DNA from: Burkholderia gladioli
GTDB lineage: Bacteria > Pseudomonadota > Gammaproteobacteria > Burkholderiales > Burkholderiaceae
Length of the DNA: 64,000 bases
Reading direction: 5' to 3'
Assembly (NCBI RefSeq): GCF_000959725.1
Contig: NZ_CP009322.1
Coordinates: forward strand, 186,001 to 250,000
Part shown: piece after piece, positions 25,440 to 34,269 of the stretch
How positions within the stretch are numbered: the stretch's first letter is position 1
Layout of the letters: each line of letters starts with the position of its first letter
Notes under the pieces: model-generated
Seen by the model: only the letters and a program-made list of their open reading frames with translations
Databases searched by the model: none
What the model was told of the DNA's origin: nothing
Position numbers and translations under genes: made by a program

Positions 25440-26171
25440 TCAGCCGTGCCGCGTCGCGATGGCCGCCGCCGCGCGTTCGGCCGAGCGCGCCAGCCCCGCG
25501 ATGGCATCCACCACCTCGGCCAGGTTGGCCGCCTTGATCCTCCTCAGCGGCACCCCCTGCTTCGCGCAGGCTGCCGCGATGCCGGCCAGCGCTTCGCAGG
25601 CCACGGCATCGGTCGCCACCACCACCAGATCGGCTTCGGCGACTCGCGACATCCAGCTTCCCGCGCTCGTGTCGGTGCCGTCGTGCACGGTGGCCGAGCC
25701 GCCCGCCGCGTCGATCAATCGCGCGAGCGCCGCATTCGATCCCTCCCGCCCGCCGACATAGACGATCCGCCGGCCGCGCATCGCGCGCAGCGACGGCCGC
25801 GCCAGGTCGACGCCGCCCGGCACGGCCGCGAAGGCCTGCTCGAGCACGGCGGCCTCGCGCTTGGCCGCGTTCAGCACATGCAGGGCGTCGTCGAGCTGTT
25901 CGCGCAGCATCCGCACGCGAGCCTGCTCCACCTCGAGTGCCTGCTCGGCCGCCGCTGCGTGGCCGGCCAGCAGCACCGCGTTGGCGTCGCGTTCTGCCAG
26001 CGCGCGCCGCAGCCGAGCAAGCTCGGCCTGCGCGGCTGCGGCGCCGTCGCCCGCCTCAGAGCAGCGATCCGGCGACGGCGACATCCGGCTCGGCCGCGAC
26101 GGCGGCACGGCGGGTGGGGGCTCGACGCGCCGCACGGCGCGGCGCGGCGGGAGCTTGGGGGGAGTGTCCAT
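25440..26171 (-). CDS. DUF2325 domain protein with coiled coil
   Basis: A 243-residue protein. Residues 1-35 are Pro/Arg-rich. Residues 45-110 are an Ala/Leu/Glu-rich coiled coil (AELARLRRALAERDANAVLL, LEVEQARVRMLREQLDDAL). Residues 130-225 are the DUF2325 fold (MRGRRIVYVGGREGSNAALA, ADLVVVATDAVACEA, KQGVPLRRIKAANLAE). DUF2325 resembles a Rossmann-like or response-regulator-like sheet; its role is unknown. It overlaps the next gene upstream by 116 bases in a different frame, so the two are translationally linked. Confidence 0.8.
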   Translation of the reverse strand: MDTPPKLPPRRAVRRVEPPPAVPPSRPSRMSPSPDRCSEAGDGAAAAQAELARLRRALAERDANAVLLAGHAAAAEQALEVEQARVRMLREQLDDALHVLNAAKREAAVLEQAFAAVPGGVDLARPSLRAMRGRRIVYVGGREGSNAALARLIDAAGGSATVHDGTDTSAGSWMSRVAEADLVVVATDAVACEALAGIAAACAKQGVPLRRIKAANLAEVVDAIAGLARSAERAAAAIATRHG

Positions 26172-26697
26172 CGGCAGCCTCCTTCGAGGGGCGCGCGGCG
26201 GCCAGCGTGTCGCGCGTCCGGCTTTCGAGCACATGCTCGACGCACAGGCCGATCAGCTCGGCGTCGAGGCGTTCCAGCGAGAGCGCCGCCTCGCGCAGCG
26301 CGGCGGGGCCGGCCGAGGGCGGCGGCGCGAAGATCACGTCGCGAAAGGTTTCGGCGCGCGTGACGCGCTCGACCAGCCCGCGCAACTCGGCGAGCCGGCG
26401 AAAGCGCGCGCGCTCCGCGCTCAGCACCAGGGCGGCGAGCAGCACGTCGAAGCGCGGCGAATCGACCGCGGCATGCCCCGCATGCGCGGCCGCGGCGGGG
26501 TAGGCCGCCGGCGGCTGGGCGTCGGCGAACAGCGCGACGAAGCGCACCAGGCTGCCGCGCAGCCGCGCGAACGCGTCCACCACGTCGACGATCAGCGCCG
26601 CGCGTTCGGTATCGTCGCGGCGCCGCACGGGCACGATCCGCGCCGACAGTTCGCCATGCCGGACCTCATCGTCCGTCCATTGTGTTGACATGCTCAT
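26056..26697 (-). CDS. Hypothetical helical protein overlapping the DUF2325 gene
   Basis: A 213-residue protein starting MSMSTQWTDDEVRHGELSAR (MSTQW at 26691 is an alternative). The centre is all-helical (LIVDVVDAFARLRGSLVRFV, FDVLLAALVLSAERARFRRL, REAALSLERLDAELIGLCVE) with Ala-rich loops. The last 45 residues, which lie inside the 116-base overlap with the DUF2325 gene, are low-complexity Ala/Arg/Pro. No family recognised. The first 165 residues have a coding look; the tail may be a by-product of the overlap. Confidence 0.55.
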   Translation of the reverse strand: MSMSTQWTDDEVRHGELSARIVPVRRRDDTERAALIVDVVDAFARLRGSLVRFVALFADAQPPAAYPAAAAHAGHAAVDSPRFDVLLAALVLSAERARFRRLAELRGLVERVTRAETFRDVIFAPPPSAGPAALREAALSLERLDAELIGLCVEHVLESRTRDTLAAARPSKEAADGHSPQAPAAPRRAARRAPTRRAAVAAEPDVAVAGSLL

Positions 26698-27137
26698 GCA
26701 CCTGTCGCGCCACGCGCGGCTGCGGACCCGAACAGCGGGCCATCGCGCCGCCGGCACGATCCTGTAGATCGGGTTGAGAGATGTTGCGTAATATACAACT
26801 AAATATAGCGATGCCGATATGTACGGCATCCCGGGATCGGCACGACAGTCGTGCCGGCCCTCAGGCGATGGATGCTGGAGATCCGGATCGCGCATCCGAC
26901 GCGGCCGTTCGGCGCGTTCTACGAGGATCGGCTGATCTCGGGCGGCGGGATTCGTTGAATCGCGGGGCGAAGCGATTGCGCTGGAATTCGGGCGGCTGCG
27001 GCGGCGAATTCCGGCGTGGAGGGGAATGTGACGCCGCATTCGCATTGCTCCGACTTGCTGCCATCCACCCGTCAGCCGCGCGCCAGCCCCTGCTTGCTAC
27101 ACTGTCCGGCATCCCCGCCCGTTCCCGGTGAATCGCG
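26698..27137. other. Divergent intergenic region with an AT-rich promoter-like patch
   Basis: About 440 bases between the hypothetical gene (minus) and the dehydrogenase (plus). At 26785-26816 there is a short AT-rich patch (GCGTAATATACAACTAAATA), the best promoter candidate. The rest is GC-rich with no credible gene. Confidence 0.4.
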
Positions 27138-28076
27138 ATGAAGCCGACCCTGCTGGTCCTGATTCCGCTGCGCGACGACGCGCGCGCCGCCATCGCCGCG
27201 CAGTTCGACCTGATCCATGCCCCCGACGAGGCCTCGCGCGCGCAGGCCGTGGCCGAGCACGGCGCCAAGGTCGAGGCGGTGCTGACCAACGGCAGCACCG
27301 GCCTCACCGAGGACGAGCTCGCGCGCCTGCCCGGGCTCGTCTTCCTCAATGCGCTCGGTGCCGGCTACGAGAACCTGCCGGTGGCGGCGGCACGCCGGCG
27401 CGGCATCGCGATCGCGCACGGCGTGGGCGCCAACGACGATTGCGTGGCCGATCACGCCTTCGCCCTGCTGCTGGCGACGGTGCGCGGCGTGGTCCGGCTC
27501 GATGCCGCCTGCCGGGCCGGCGTCTGGCGCGACGCGCTGCCGATGCAGCCGAATTTCTCGGGCAAGCGGATCGGCATCGTCGGGCTGGGCCGGATCGGCG
27601 CCAAGATCGCGCGCCGCGCGGCTGCCTTCGATCTGGAGATCGGCTATCACAACCGCCGGCCGCGCGAGGGCGCCGAATTCCGCTACTTCCCGGCCGTGGT
27701 CGAGCTGGCGCGCTGGGCCGACTACCTGGTGGTCGCCACGCCCGGCGGCGCCGACACGCGGCACCTGATCGACGCGGCGGTGCTGGCGGCGCTCGGCGCG
27801 CGCGGTTTCCTCGTCAATGTCTCGCGCGGCAGCGTGGTCGACACGGCCGCGCTGGCCGCCGCGCTGCGCGACGGCCGGATCGCCGGTGCCGGCCTGGACG
27901 TCTATGAAGGCGAGCCCGAGCCGCCCGCCGAACTGGTCGGGCTCGATTCGGTGGTGCTGACGCCGCACGTGGCCGGCACGTCGCCGGAGGCGCGCGATCG
28001 CACCATCGAGCTGTTTCTCGAGAACGCCGCGCGCCACTTCGCCGGGCAGCCGCTGCTCACGCCGCTGCAAGCCTGA
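27138..28076 (+). CDS. D-isomer-specific 2-hydroxyacid dehydrogenase
   Basis: A 312-residue protein. The NAD(P)-binding motif is GKRIGIVGLGRIGAKIARRA; the catalytic Arg is in VNVSRGSVVD, the Glu in DVYEGEPEPP and the His in VVLTPHVAGTSPEA. It reduces a 2-oxoacid such as glyoxylate or hydroxypyruvate to the D-2-hydroxyacid, or the reverse, in the cytoplasm. The second-motif sequence YHNRRPR suggests NADPH preference, as in GhrB-type reductases. Exact substrate not set. Monocistronic. Confidence 0.9.
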   Translation: MKPTLLVLIPLRDDARAAIAAQFDLIHAPDEASRAQAVAEHGAKVEAVLTNGSTGLTEDELARLPGLVFLNALGAGYENLPVAAARRRGIAIAHGVGANDDCVADHAFALLLATVRGVVRLDAACRAGVWRDALPMQPNFSGKRIGIVGLGRIGAKIARRAAAFDLEIGYHNRRPREGAEFRYFPAVVELARWADYLVVATPGGADTRHLIDAAVLAALGARGFLVNVSRGSVVDTAALAAALRDGRIAGAGLDVYEGEPEPPAELVGLDSVVLTPHVAGTSPEARDRTIELFLENAARHFAGQPLLTPLQA

Positions 28077-28642
28077 GCCGGCCCAGGCGAGGTGACGAAG
28101 GGCGGCTTCATGCGAAGCGAAAGGCCGGGCGCGCGAATGGCGTACTTCCCGGTTTCCGCGCAAAACCCCCCTCGAAAAGCCCGATTTCCTGCGGAAAACC
28201 GTATCGAAATGCGTGACGCGAAGCGGCGTATCGAAATGCGAAGCGCCTGCGAACAGCCGCTTCGCGAGCCTCGATCCGCGACACTTCCTGGCATCGCGCC
28301 GCCCGCTTTCTCCGTACCAACCCTTGCGGATTGCTTCTTCCTGCTTGCTTTTGCGCTTTCGCCAACGCCGAAAACGATGCAATTTCGCAACTGATTCGAC
28401 AGCGAATCGACACGTCTCTTTGGCCTGACGAGCCGAAGCAGTACACTCGCGCCGCGGTCATCCCGACATCCACCGCGCCGATACCGGCCAACGCGGCGAC
28501 ACGTTCGCGCAACCGGTTCGGGCGCTGCCGGCACAACCGGCCATCGCTTCGATAACACTCAATTCACACCGCACCCGATTCGGTGCTGCCTCGCTCGCCG
28601 TGCTCGCGCACGGCCCGGCAGCGCCGTTCGCAGGAGACGACC
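28077..28642. other. Long leader region upstream of the second porin
   Basis: About 570 bases. It contains a 14-base direct repeat, CGTATCGAAATGCG, at 28200-28213 and 28228-28241 (28 bp apart), and a TTTCGCAACTGATTCGACAG stretch near 28382. Open frames here lack ribosome sites and coding bias. It probably holds the porin promoter and a long 5' leader. Confidence 0.4.
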
Positions 28643-29806
28643 TTGCTCAAGAAAATGACCGCCGCCGCGGCAATCGCCGCTTTCGCTTCCCTCGCGCACG
28701 CCCAGAGCAGCGTGACGCTTTACGGCCTGATCGACACCGGCATCAGCTACGTCAACCACAGCGCGGTGGGCACCACCGGCTCGGCCAAGCGCTTCAAGTA
28801 CGACGACGGCGTGGCGCAGGGCACGCGCTGGGGCCTGCGCGGCTCGGAAGACCTCGGCTCCGGCCTGAAGGCGATCTTCTTGCTCGAGAACGGCTTCAAC
28901 ACCGGCACCGGCGCGATCAACCAGGGTGGCGCGATGTTCGGCCGCCAGGCCTATGTGGGCCTGTCGAAGAACGGCATCGGCTCGCTGACCTTCGGTCGCC
29001 AGTACACGTTCTCCACCGACGTGCTCGGCAACCAGTATTCGGCCGGCACCAACACCGTCGCGGGCAACTACGCGTACCACATCAACGACTTCGACCAACT
29101 GGTGAACAGCCGCATCAACAACGCGGTCAAGTTCTCGTCGGCGAACTTCTCGGGCGTCACCTTCGGTGCCCTGTACGGCTTCTCGAACCAGGCCGGCGCG
29201 TTCAGCGGCTCGGCGCCGGTGAACGGCTCGACCGGTTCCTCGCGTGCCTACAGCTTCGGCCTGAACTACGCGGCGGGCGCCTTCTCGATCGGCGCGGCCT
29301 ACACCGACATCAGCTACCCGAGCGCCGAAGTCCCGGCCTTCCCGACCTCGATCGCCAACGTGGCGGCGGGCGGCACCGGCGGCGGCAAGGACCTGCGCAC
29401 CTTCGGCGTCGGCACGCGCTACCAGCTCGCCAACGCGGCCCTGTTCGCGCTGTACACGAACACCCGCATCGAGGCGCTGAACGGCGCGACCACGGCGCTC
29501 GACGCGGTGGACGTGGGCGGCCGCTACAACTTCACGCCGGCTCTCGCGGGCGGCCTGGCCTATACCTACACGCGCATGCACGACGCGTTCGGCGGCCACT
29601 GGAACCAGGTCGACGCGAGCCTCGATTACGCGCTCTCCAAGCGCACCGACGTCTACCTGCTGGCGATCTACCAGAAGGCTTCGGGCCGCAACGGCGCGCA
29701 GGACGTGCAGGCGCAGATCGGCTCGAGCACGGCCTTCTTCGGCCCGTCGGGCAACGGCACCAGCAACCAGGTGGCCGCGCGCGTGGGTATCCGCCACAAG
29801 TTCTGA
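28643..29806 (+). CDS. Outer membrane porin, OmpC/Gram-negative porin type (second copy)
   Basis: A 387-residue protein. The best start is a TTG at 28643 with CAGGAGA upstream, giving signal peptide LKKMTAAAAIAAFASLAHA and mature QSSVTLYGLIDTGISYVNHS. It continues with GTRWGLRGSEDLGSGLKAIF and GRQAYVGLSKNGIGSLTFGR and ends GIRHKF with a terminal Phe. It is a trimeric diffusion channel of the outer membrane, in the same family as the gene at 6.4 kb. A strong terminator follows. Confidence 0.93.
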   Translation: MLKKMTAAAAIAAFASLAHAQSSVTLYGLIDTGISYVNHSAVGTTGSAKRFKYDDGVAQGTRWGLRGSEDLGSGLKAIFLLENGFNTGTGAINQGGAMFGRQAYVGLSKNGIGSLTFGRQYTFSTDVLGNQYSAGTNTVAGNYAYHINDFDQLVNSRINNAVKFSSANFSGVTFGALYGFSNQAGAFSGSAPVNGSTGSSRAYSFGLNYAAGAFSIGAAYTDISYPSAEVPAFPTSIANVAAGGTGGGKDLRTFGVGTRYQLANAALFALYTNTRIEALNGATTALDAVDVGGRYNFTPALAGGLAYTYTRMHDAFGGHWNQVDASLDYALSKRTDVYLLAIYQKASGRNGAQDVQAQIGSSTAFFGPSGNGTSNQVAARVGIRHKF

Positions 29807-29861
29807 TGTCCTGATCGATATCGCTTCGGAGGGGCCGCTCGCGGCCTGTCCGGAACGAGAC

Positions 29862-29896
29862 AGCGCCGGTCCCGCGCAAGCGGGCCGGCGCTTTTT
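29862..29896 (+). terminator. Rho-independent terminator after the porin
   Basis: AGCGCCGG(T)CCCGC-GCAA-GCGGGCCGGCGCT forms a strong stem with one bulge, followed by a T-run (CTTTTTC). It lies 56 bases after the porin stop. Confidence 0.85.
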
Positions 29897-29912
29897 CATT
29901 GGCGTGGCGATA

Positions 29913-31247
29913 TCAGCGCGGCTGGGCTTCGACGGGCGCCACCACGTCCGCCTGCGCAAGCTCGGGCGGGTTTGCCGCCTTGGCCTCGGCCTGGCCCTGG
30001 CCTGGCTCGACGCGCGGCCCCAGTTCGCCTTCCCACTTCGCCAGCACGGCGGTGGCGATGCTGTTGCCGAGCACGTTGGTGGCGGTGCGCCCCATGTCGA
30101 AGAACTGGTCGATGCCCATCACCAGCAGCAAGCCCGCCTCGGGCAGGTGGAACATCGGCAGGATCGCCGCGACCACCACCAGCGAGCCGCGCGGCACGGC
30201 GGCCATGCCCTTGCTGCTGATCATCAGGATCAGCAGCATCGAGACCTGCTGGCCCAGCGACATCGGCACGTTGAAAGCCTGCGCCACGAAGATCGCCGCG
30301 AAGGATTGATACACCATCGAGCCGTCTAGGTTGAAGGAGTAACCGAGCGGCAGCACGAAGCCGACCAGCCGCTTGCGGATGCCGAAGCGCTGCAGCACCT
30401 CGATCAGCTTCGGGTAGGCCGCCTCGCTGCTGGCGGTGGAGAAGGCGATCATCACCGGCTCGCGGATCGACACGGCCAGCTCGCGCATGCGCGGGCCCAG
30501 GCAGGCGCGGCCGATCGCGTACAGCGCGAGCCACAGCGCGGCGAGCGCGACATAGAACCAGCCGATCAGCTTGCCGTAGGTGAGGATCACCGCCAGCCCC
30601 TGCACCGTCACCACGCCCGCGATGGCCGCGAAGATGCCGAGCGGCGCGAAGCCCATCACGGCATGGGTGGCCAGCAGCATCACCTCCACCAACCCGTCGA
30701 TGGCGCCTTTCAGGAAGCGCCCGGGCTCGCCGCGCAGCTTGCCCAGCGCGATGCCGAAGAAGGCCGAGAACACCAGGATCTGCATGATCTCGTTGTTCGC
30801 CATCGCCTCGGTGATGCTGCGCGGGAACAGATGCGTGAGGAAGTCCTTCAGGTTCAGCGCGTCCGTCTTCAGGTGGGTGGACTGGCTCGCGGCGGGCAGC
30901 GCGATGTCCAGATGCGCGCCCGGCTGCGCGAGATTGACGAAGGCCAGGCCCAGCGCCAGCGAGACCAGCGAGGCGCAGGCGAACCAGCCGATCGCGCGCA
31001 GGCCGATGCGGCCGATCGTGCCGGTGTTGTCCATGCTGGCGATGCCCGACACCAGGGTGGCGAACACCAGCGGCGCGATGATCATCTTGATCAGCCGCAG
31101 GAAGATGTCGGTGACGATCGCGAAGTTCGCGGCGATCGCGTTGGCCTCGGCGGCACTGCCCGCGGCCAGGTGGCAGGCATAACCGACCGCGACGCCGAGC
31201 GCCATCGCGAGCAGGATCCAGCGGGTGAGCTTGCGTTGCGGATTCAT
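29913..31247 (-). CDS. Dicarboxylate/amino acid:cation symporter (DAACS family)
   Basis: A 444-residue inner-membrane transporter of the GltP/DctA family, with eight helices and two re-entrant hairpins. Motifs: MIIAPLVFATLVSGIASM, REPVMIAFSTASSEAAYPKL (the serine-rich hairpin), LGYSFNLDGSMVY, MGRTATNVLGNSIATAVLAK. It imports acidic amino acids or C4-dicarboxylates with H+ or Na+. A 25-residue Ala/Pro/Glu tail is unusual. It follows the RidA gene by 24 bp on the same strand and is probably coexpressed, feeding the PLP-enzyme island. Confidence 0.92.
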   Translation of the reverse strand: MNPQRKLTRWILLAMALGVAVGYACHLAAGSAAEANAIAANFAIVTDIFLRLIKMIIAPLVFATLVSGIASMDNTGTIGRIGLRAIGWFACASLVSLALGLAFVNLAQPGAHLDIALPAASQSTHLKTDALNLKDFLTHLFPRSITEAMANNEIMQILVFSAFFGIALGKLRGEPGRFLKGAIDGLVEVMLLATHAVMGFAPLGIFAAIAGVVTVQGLAVILTYGKLIGWFYVALAALWLALYAIGRACLGPRMRELAVSIREPVMIAFSTASSEAAYPKLIEVLQRFGIRKRLVGFVLPLGYSFNLDGSMVYQSFAAIFVAQAFNVPMSLGQQVSMLLILMISSKGMAAVPRGSLVVVAAILPMFHLPEAGLLLVMGIDQFFDMGRTATNVLGNSIATAVLAKWEGELGPRVEPGQGQAEAKAANPPELAQADVVAPVEAQPR

Positions 31248-31271
31248 CTCGGGACTCCTGATTGACGGGGC

Positions 31272-31682
31272 TCAGGCGGGACGCGCCAGCGCGACGGCCT
31301 CGACCTCGACGGCCGCGCCGTAGTGCAGCTCGCTCACGCCGGCCACCGCGCGCGCCGGGCGATGCGCGCCGATCCACTCGGCGTAGAGGCGGTTGAAGAC
31401 CGGCCACATGGCGATATCGGTGACGTAGACACGCACCTGCACCAGTGCCGCACGCGTCACGCCGGCTTGCGCCAGGCAGCCGTCGAGATTGGCGAGCACC
31501 TGGCGGACCTGTTCCTCGAAGGGGCGCGCGGCGAGCGGCTCGCCGGCCGCCGACACGGGCAACTGGCCCGAGACGTGGACCAGGCCGGCGGCCACGCAGA
31601 CATGCGAGTAATGGCCGGCGGGCGGCGCGATGCGCGCGCAATTGGCGGTGAGGATCGGCAGGGCCGTATCGAGTTCGGACAT
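31272..31682 (-). CDS. RidA family enamine/imine deaminase
   Basis: A 136-residue protein starting MSELDTALPILTANCARIAP. Family marks are GLVHVSGQLPVS, VQVRVYVTDIAMWPVFNRLY and HRPARAVAGVSEL, whose Arg is the catalytic position in RidA. These proteins hydrolyse 2-aminoacrylate and related enamines or imines released by PLP-dependent dehydratases. That fits the serine/threonine-type dehydratase encoded 2.6 kb away. First gene of the RidA-symporter unit. Confidence 0.92.
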   Translation of the reverse strand: MSELDTALPILTANCARIAPPAGHYSHVCVAAGLVHVSGQLPVSAAGEPLAARPFEEQVRQVLANLDGCLAQAGVTRAALVQVRVYVTDIAMWPVFNRLYAEWIGAHRPARAVAGVSELHYGAAVEVEAVALARPA

Positions 31683-31741
31683 GTTGGGGACTCCGGAGGA
31701 ATGGACGGGCGGCGGCGAACGGATTCGCGAACTGGACGAAA

Positions 31742-31769
31742 TATACAATAATAGAAAAAATGTACAATA
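31742..31769. promoter_or_regulatory. Tandem AT-rich repeats in the RidA/OCD divergent gap
   Basis: TATACAATA (31742-31750) and TGTACAATA (31761-31769) are direct repeats 19 bp apart, in an AT-rich patch between two divergent starts. They may be promoter elements or regulator half-sites; no matching regulator gene is adjacent on this side. Confidence 0.4.
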
Positions 31770-31859
31770 GCGGGAATGACCGATTGCCGGTCGGTAACGG
31801 GCGCGCCAGGATGGCGTGCCCCCGCGCGAACGAAACATGGATGAGGAAGGAGCCCGACG

Positions 31860-32831
31860 ATGAGAAACCAGGCCGAATTGCTGCTGCTCGACAAGAACGT
31901 GGTGGAGCGCCTGCTGACGCCCGATGACGTGCTGGCCGCCGTCGAGACCGCCTTCGACCTGCACCGGCGCGGCGCCGGGCGGGTGTTTCCGGTGATCCGC
32001 GAGCCGCTGGCCGGCGGCGGCGTGTTCGGCATCAAGGCCGGCGACGTGCCCGACGAGGCGCTGCTCGGCTTCAAGGCGGCCGGCTTCTGGCCCGCCAATC
32101 GCGGCCTGGGCGGTGAGCCGCACCAGGCCACCGTGATGCTGGTCGATCCGGCCACCGGGCGGCCGCGCTGCGTGATCGACGGCAATGCGATCACCACCAT
32201 GCGCACCGGCGCGGCGGGCGCGCTCGGCCTGCGCGCGCTGGCGCGGCCCGACAGCCGCCGGCTGTGCGTGTTCGGCACCGGCGTGCAGGCGGGCGTGCAG
32301 CTGGATTTCGCGCTGAGGCTGCTGCCTTCGATCGATTCGGTGGTCTATCTGACGGCTACGCGCGAGCCCGATCCGGCCTTCGAGGCGCGCTTCGGCGCGC
32401 GCTGCGCGATCTCGGCGGCGCGCGACGCCGATGCGGCGGTGGCCGGCAGCGATATCGTGATCACGGCCACGCCGGGCGGCGGCGCGCTGTTCGGGCTGGA
32501 GGCGGTGGGGCCCGGCACGCACCTGAACGCGGTCGGCGCCGATACCAAGGGCAAGCGCGAGCTGCCGGCGGGTTTGCTCGACCGCGCGCGGCTGGTGGTC
32601 GACGATCGCGCGCAGGCGCGCCAGATCGGCGAGGCGCAATGGGCGCCCGAGCGCGAGTGCGCCGAACTCGGTGAACTGCTGGCCGCGCCCGGGGCCTTCC
32701 CGCGCGGCGCCGACGAGATCACCGTATTCGACATGACGGGCCTGGCGCTGCAGGACCTGACCGTGGCGCGCATGCTGCTCGAGCGCGCCGAACAGGCGCG
32801 GCTCGGCACGCGCGTGGCCTGGCCCTGGTGA
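31860..32831 (+). CDS. Ornithine cyclodeaminase/mu-crystallin family protein
   Basis: A 323-residue protein with LTPDDVLAAVETAFDLH, VFGIKAGDVPDEALLGFKAA, TTMRTGAAGALGLRALARPD and the Rossmann motif LCVFGTGVQAGVQLDFALRL. The family includes ornithine cyclodeaminase, alanine dehydrogenase, ketimine reductases and iminosuccinate reductase (BhcD). True cyclodeaminase is unlikely given the neighbours; reduction or formation of an imino acid is more likely. A GAAGGAG ribosome site lies upstream. Convergent with the aldolase-like gene, with a 22-bp gap. Confidence 0.9.
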   Translation: MRNQAELLLLDKNVVERLLTPDDVLAAVETAFDLHRRGAGRVFPVIREPLAGGGVFGIKAGDVPDEALLGFKAAGFWPANRGLGGEPHQATVMLVDPATGRPRCVIDGNAITTMRTGAAGALGLRALARPDSRRLCVFGTGVQAGVQLDFALRLLPSIDSVVYLTATREPDPAFEARFGARCAISAARDADAAVAGSDIVITATPGGGALFGLEAVGPGTHLNAVGADTKGKRELPAGLLDRARLVVDDRAQARQIGEAQWAPERECAELGELLAAPGAFPRGADEITVFDMTGLALQDLTVARMLLERAEQARLGTRVAWPW

Positions 32832-32853
32832 GGCGGGAGGTGCTCGGCCGCGC

Positions 32854-33987
32854 TTACCAGCCGTAGAAGCGCGGCCAGGTCTGCACCGAGCCGTCGGCCG
32901 CGATCGCCTGGTACTCGGGATGCTGGGCGCCGGTGGCGCAGGCGTGGTTAGGCAGAATCCGCAGCCGCGTGCCGATCGGCAGGCGCGTGGCGATGTCCCG
33001 ATCGGGCTCGCCCACGCGCTGCAGGATGCCGTGCTCCTGGTTCGCGCTGCCGAGCAGGTAGCCGTCGAGCACGCTGCCGTCCTCGGCGCATACCAGCCCG
33101 TAGCCGAAGTCCCGCGTCTGGCGCTGGGTGCCGCGATCGCGGCTCATCGCCATCCAGCCCGCGTCGACGATCGCCCAGCCTTTTTCCTCCTGGTGGCCGA
33201 TCACGGTGGTCAGCACGCTCAGCGCGATCTCGTCAGTGCCGCACACGCCGACGTTGTGCATCACCAGGTCGAACATGACATACACGCCCGCGCGCACCTC
33301 GGTCACGCCCTCGAGCCGCTCGGCCGACAGCGCGGTGGGCGTCGAGCCGATGCTGACCACCGGGCAGGGCAGGTCCGCCGCGCGCAGCCGCTCGGCCGCC
33401 AGCACCGCGCCGGCGCGTTCCTGCTCGGCGATCCGCACCAGGTCCTCGTGGCGGTGATAGTCGTAGCTCGACCCCGCATGCGCGAGCACGCCGCCGAGCT
33501 TCATGCTGCCGTCCACCAGCGCGCGGCCCACCTCGATCAGGCGCTCGTCGGCGGGCGCGAGGCCGGAGCGATGGCCGTCCACGTCGATCTCCACCCACAC
33601 CTCGAAACTCGCGCCCTGCTCGCGGCCGAAGGCGGCGATCGCCTTGGCCGAAACCAGGCTGTCGGCCACCAGCTTCAGGTCGCAGCCGCGCCGGATCAGC
33701 GCCAGCGCCTGGGGCAGCTTGCCGGGCACCATGCCGACCGCGTAGACGATGTCGTCGATGCCCTGCGCGAAGAACTGCTCGGCTTCCTTGAGCGTCGAGA
33801 CCGTGATGCCGTGCGCGCCGGCCGCGAGCTGGGCGCGCACCACCGGCTCGCACTTGGTGGTCTTCACGTGCGGGCGGAAGCGCACGCCGAGCGCGTCCAG
33901 GCGCTGTTGCATGCGCTCGATGTTGCGCTGCATGCGCGGCACGTCGATCAGGGCCGACGGGGTGGGGAGCGTGTCGATTCGCATCAT
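32854..33987 (-). CDS. DSD1/D-threonine aldolase family PLP enzyme
   Basis: A 377-residue protein starting MMRIDTLPTPSALIDVPRMQ. The N-terminal alanine-racemase-like barrel has the PLP lysine (K42) in RFRPHVKTTKCEP. The C-terminal beta domain has LPNHACATG, the His-x-Cys pair that binds metal in D-serine dehydratase and D-threonine aldolase. Such enzymes cleave or dehydrate D-beta-hydroxy amino acids, including 3-hydroxyaspartate. It is divergent from the dehydratase gene. Reaction (aldolase or dehydratase) cannot be fixed from sequence. Confidence 0.88.
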   Translation of the reverse strand: MMRIDTLPTPSALIDVPRMQRNIERMQQRLDALGVRFRPHVKTTKCEPVVRAQLAAGAHGITVSTLKEAEQFFAQGIDDIVYAVGMVPGKLPQALALIRRGCDLKLVADSLVSAKAIAAFGREQGASFEVWVEIDVDGHRSGLAPADERLIEVGRALVDGSMKLGGVLAHAGSSYDYHRHEDLVRIAEQERAGAVLAAERLRAADLPCPVVSIGSTPTALSAERLEGVTEVRAGVYVMFDLVMHNVGVCGTDEIALSVLTTVIGHQEEKGWAIVDAGWMAMSRDRGTQRQTRDFGYGLVCAEDGSVLDGYLLGSANQEHGILQRVGEPDRDIATRLPIGTRLRILPNHACATGAQHPEYQAIAADGSVQTWPRFYGW

Positions 33988-34177
33988 GGGATCCTTCGGG
34001 GAGCGCGGCGCGGGCAAGGCCCGGCCGCGTCGGGTTTCGGTTCGAGCATGATAGGGGCGCTGCGCCCCGCCGGGATTAAGCGCGGCGAAACCGGGCATTC
34101 AGCGCGCCTGAATGCCGGCGTGCCGCCTTCTGTCTTAAGCTGCGGGTTCGATGCGCGGTTCGCGTGCCTTCATCGAG

Positions 34178-34210
34178 TTTGACAAAAAGTATCGATTTGG
34201 ACAAAATATC
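34178..34210. promoter_or_regulatory. Direct repeats upstream of the dehydratase gene
   Basis: TTTGACAAAAAGTATC (34178-34193) and TTTGGACAAAATATC (34196-34210) are near-identical AT-rich repeats 18 bp apart, 60-90 bp before the dehydratase ATG. They could include -35/-10 elements (TTGACA) and a regulator site. Confidence 0.45.
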
Positions 34211-34269
34211 TCGAATCCGGTCCAGCCGACCGAGCTCGATTTCCATCGATCCGTCCCAGTGAGTCCCTC

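Noticed and set aside
28092..28394. 100-codon plus-strand frame before the second porin
   Set aside because: Weak ribosome site, unusual composition and no recognisable domain; more likely leader DNA.
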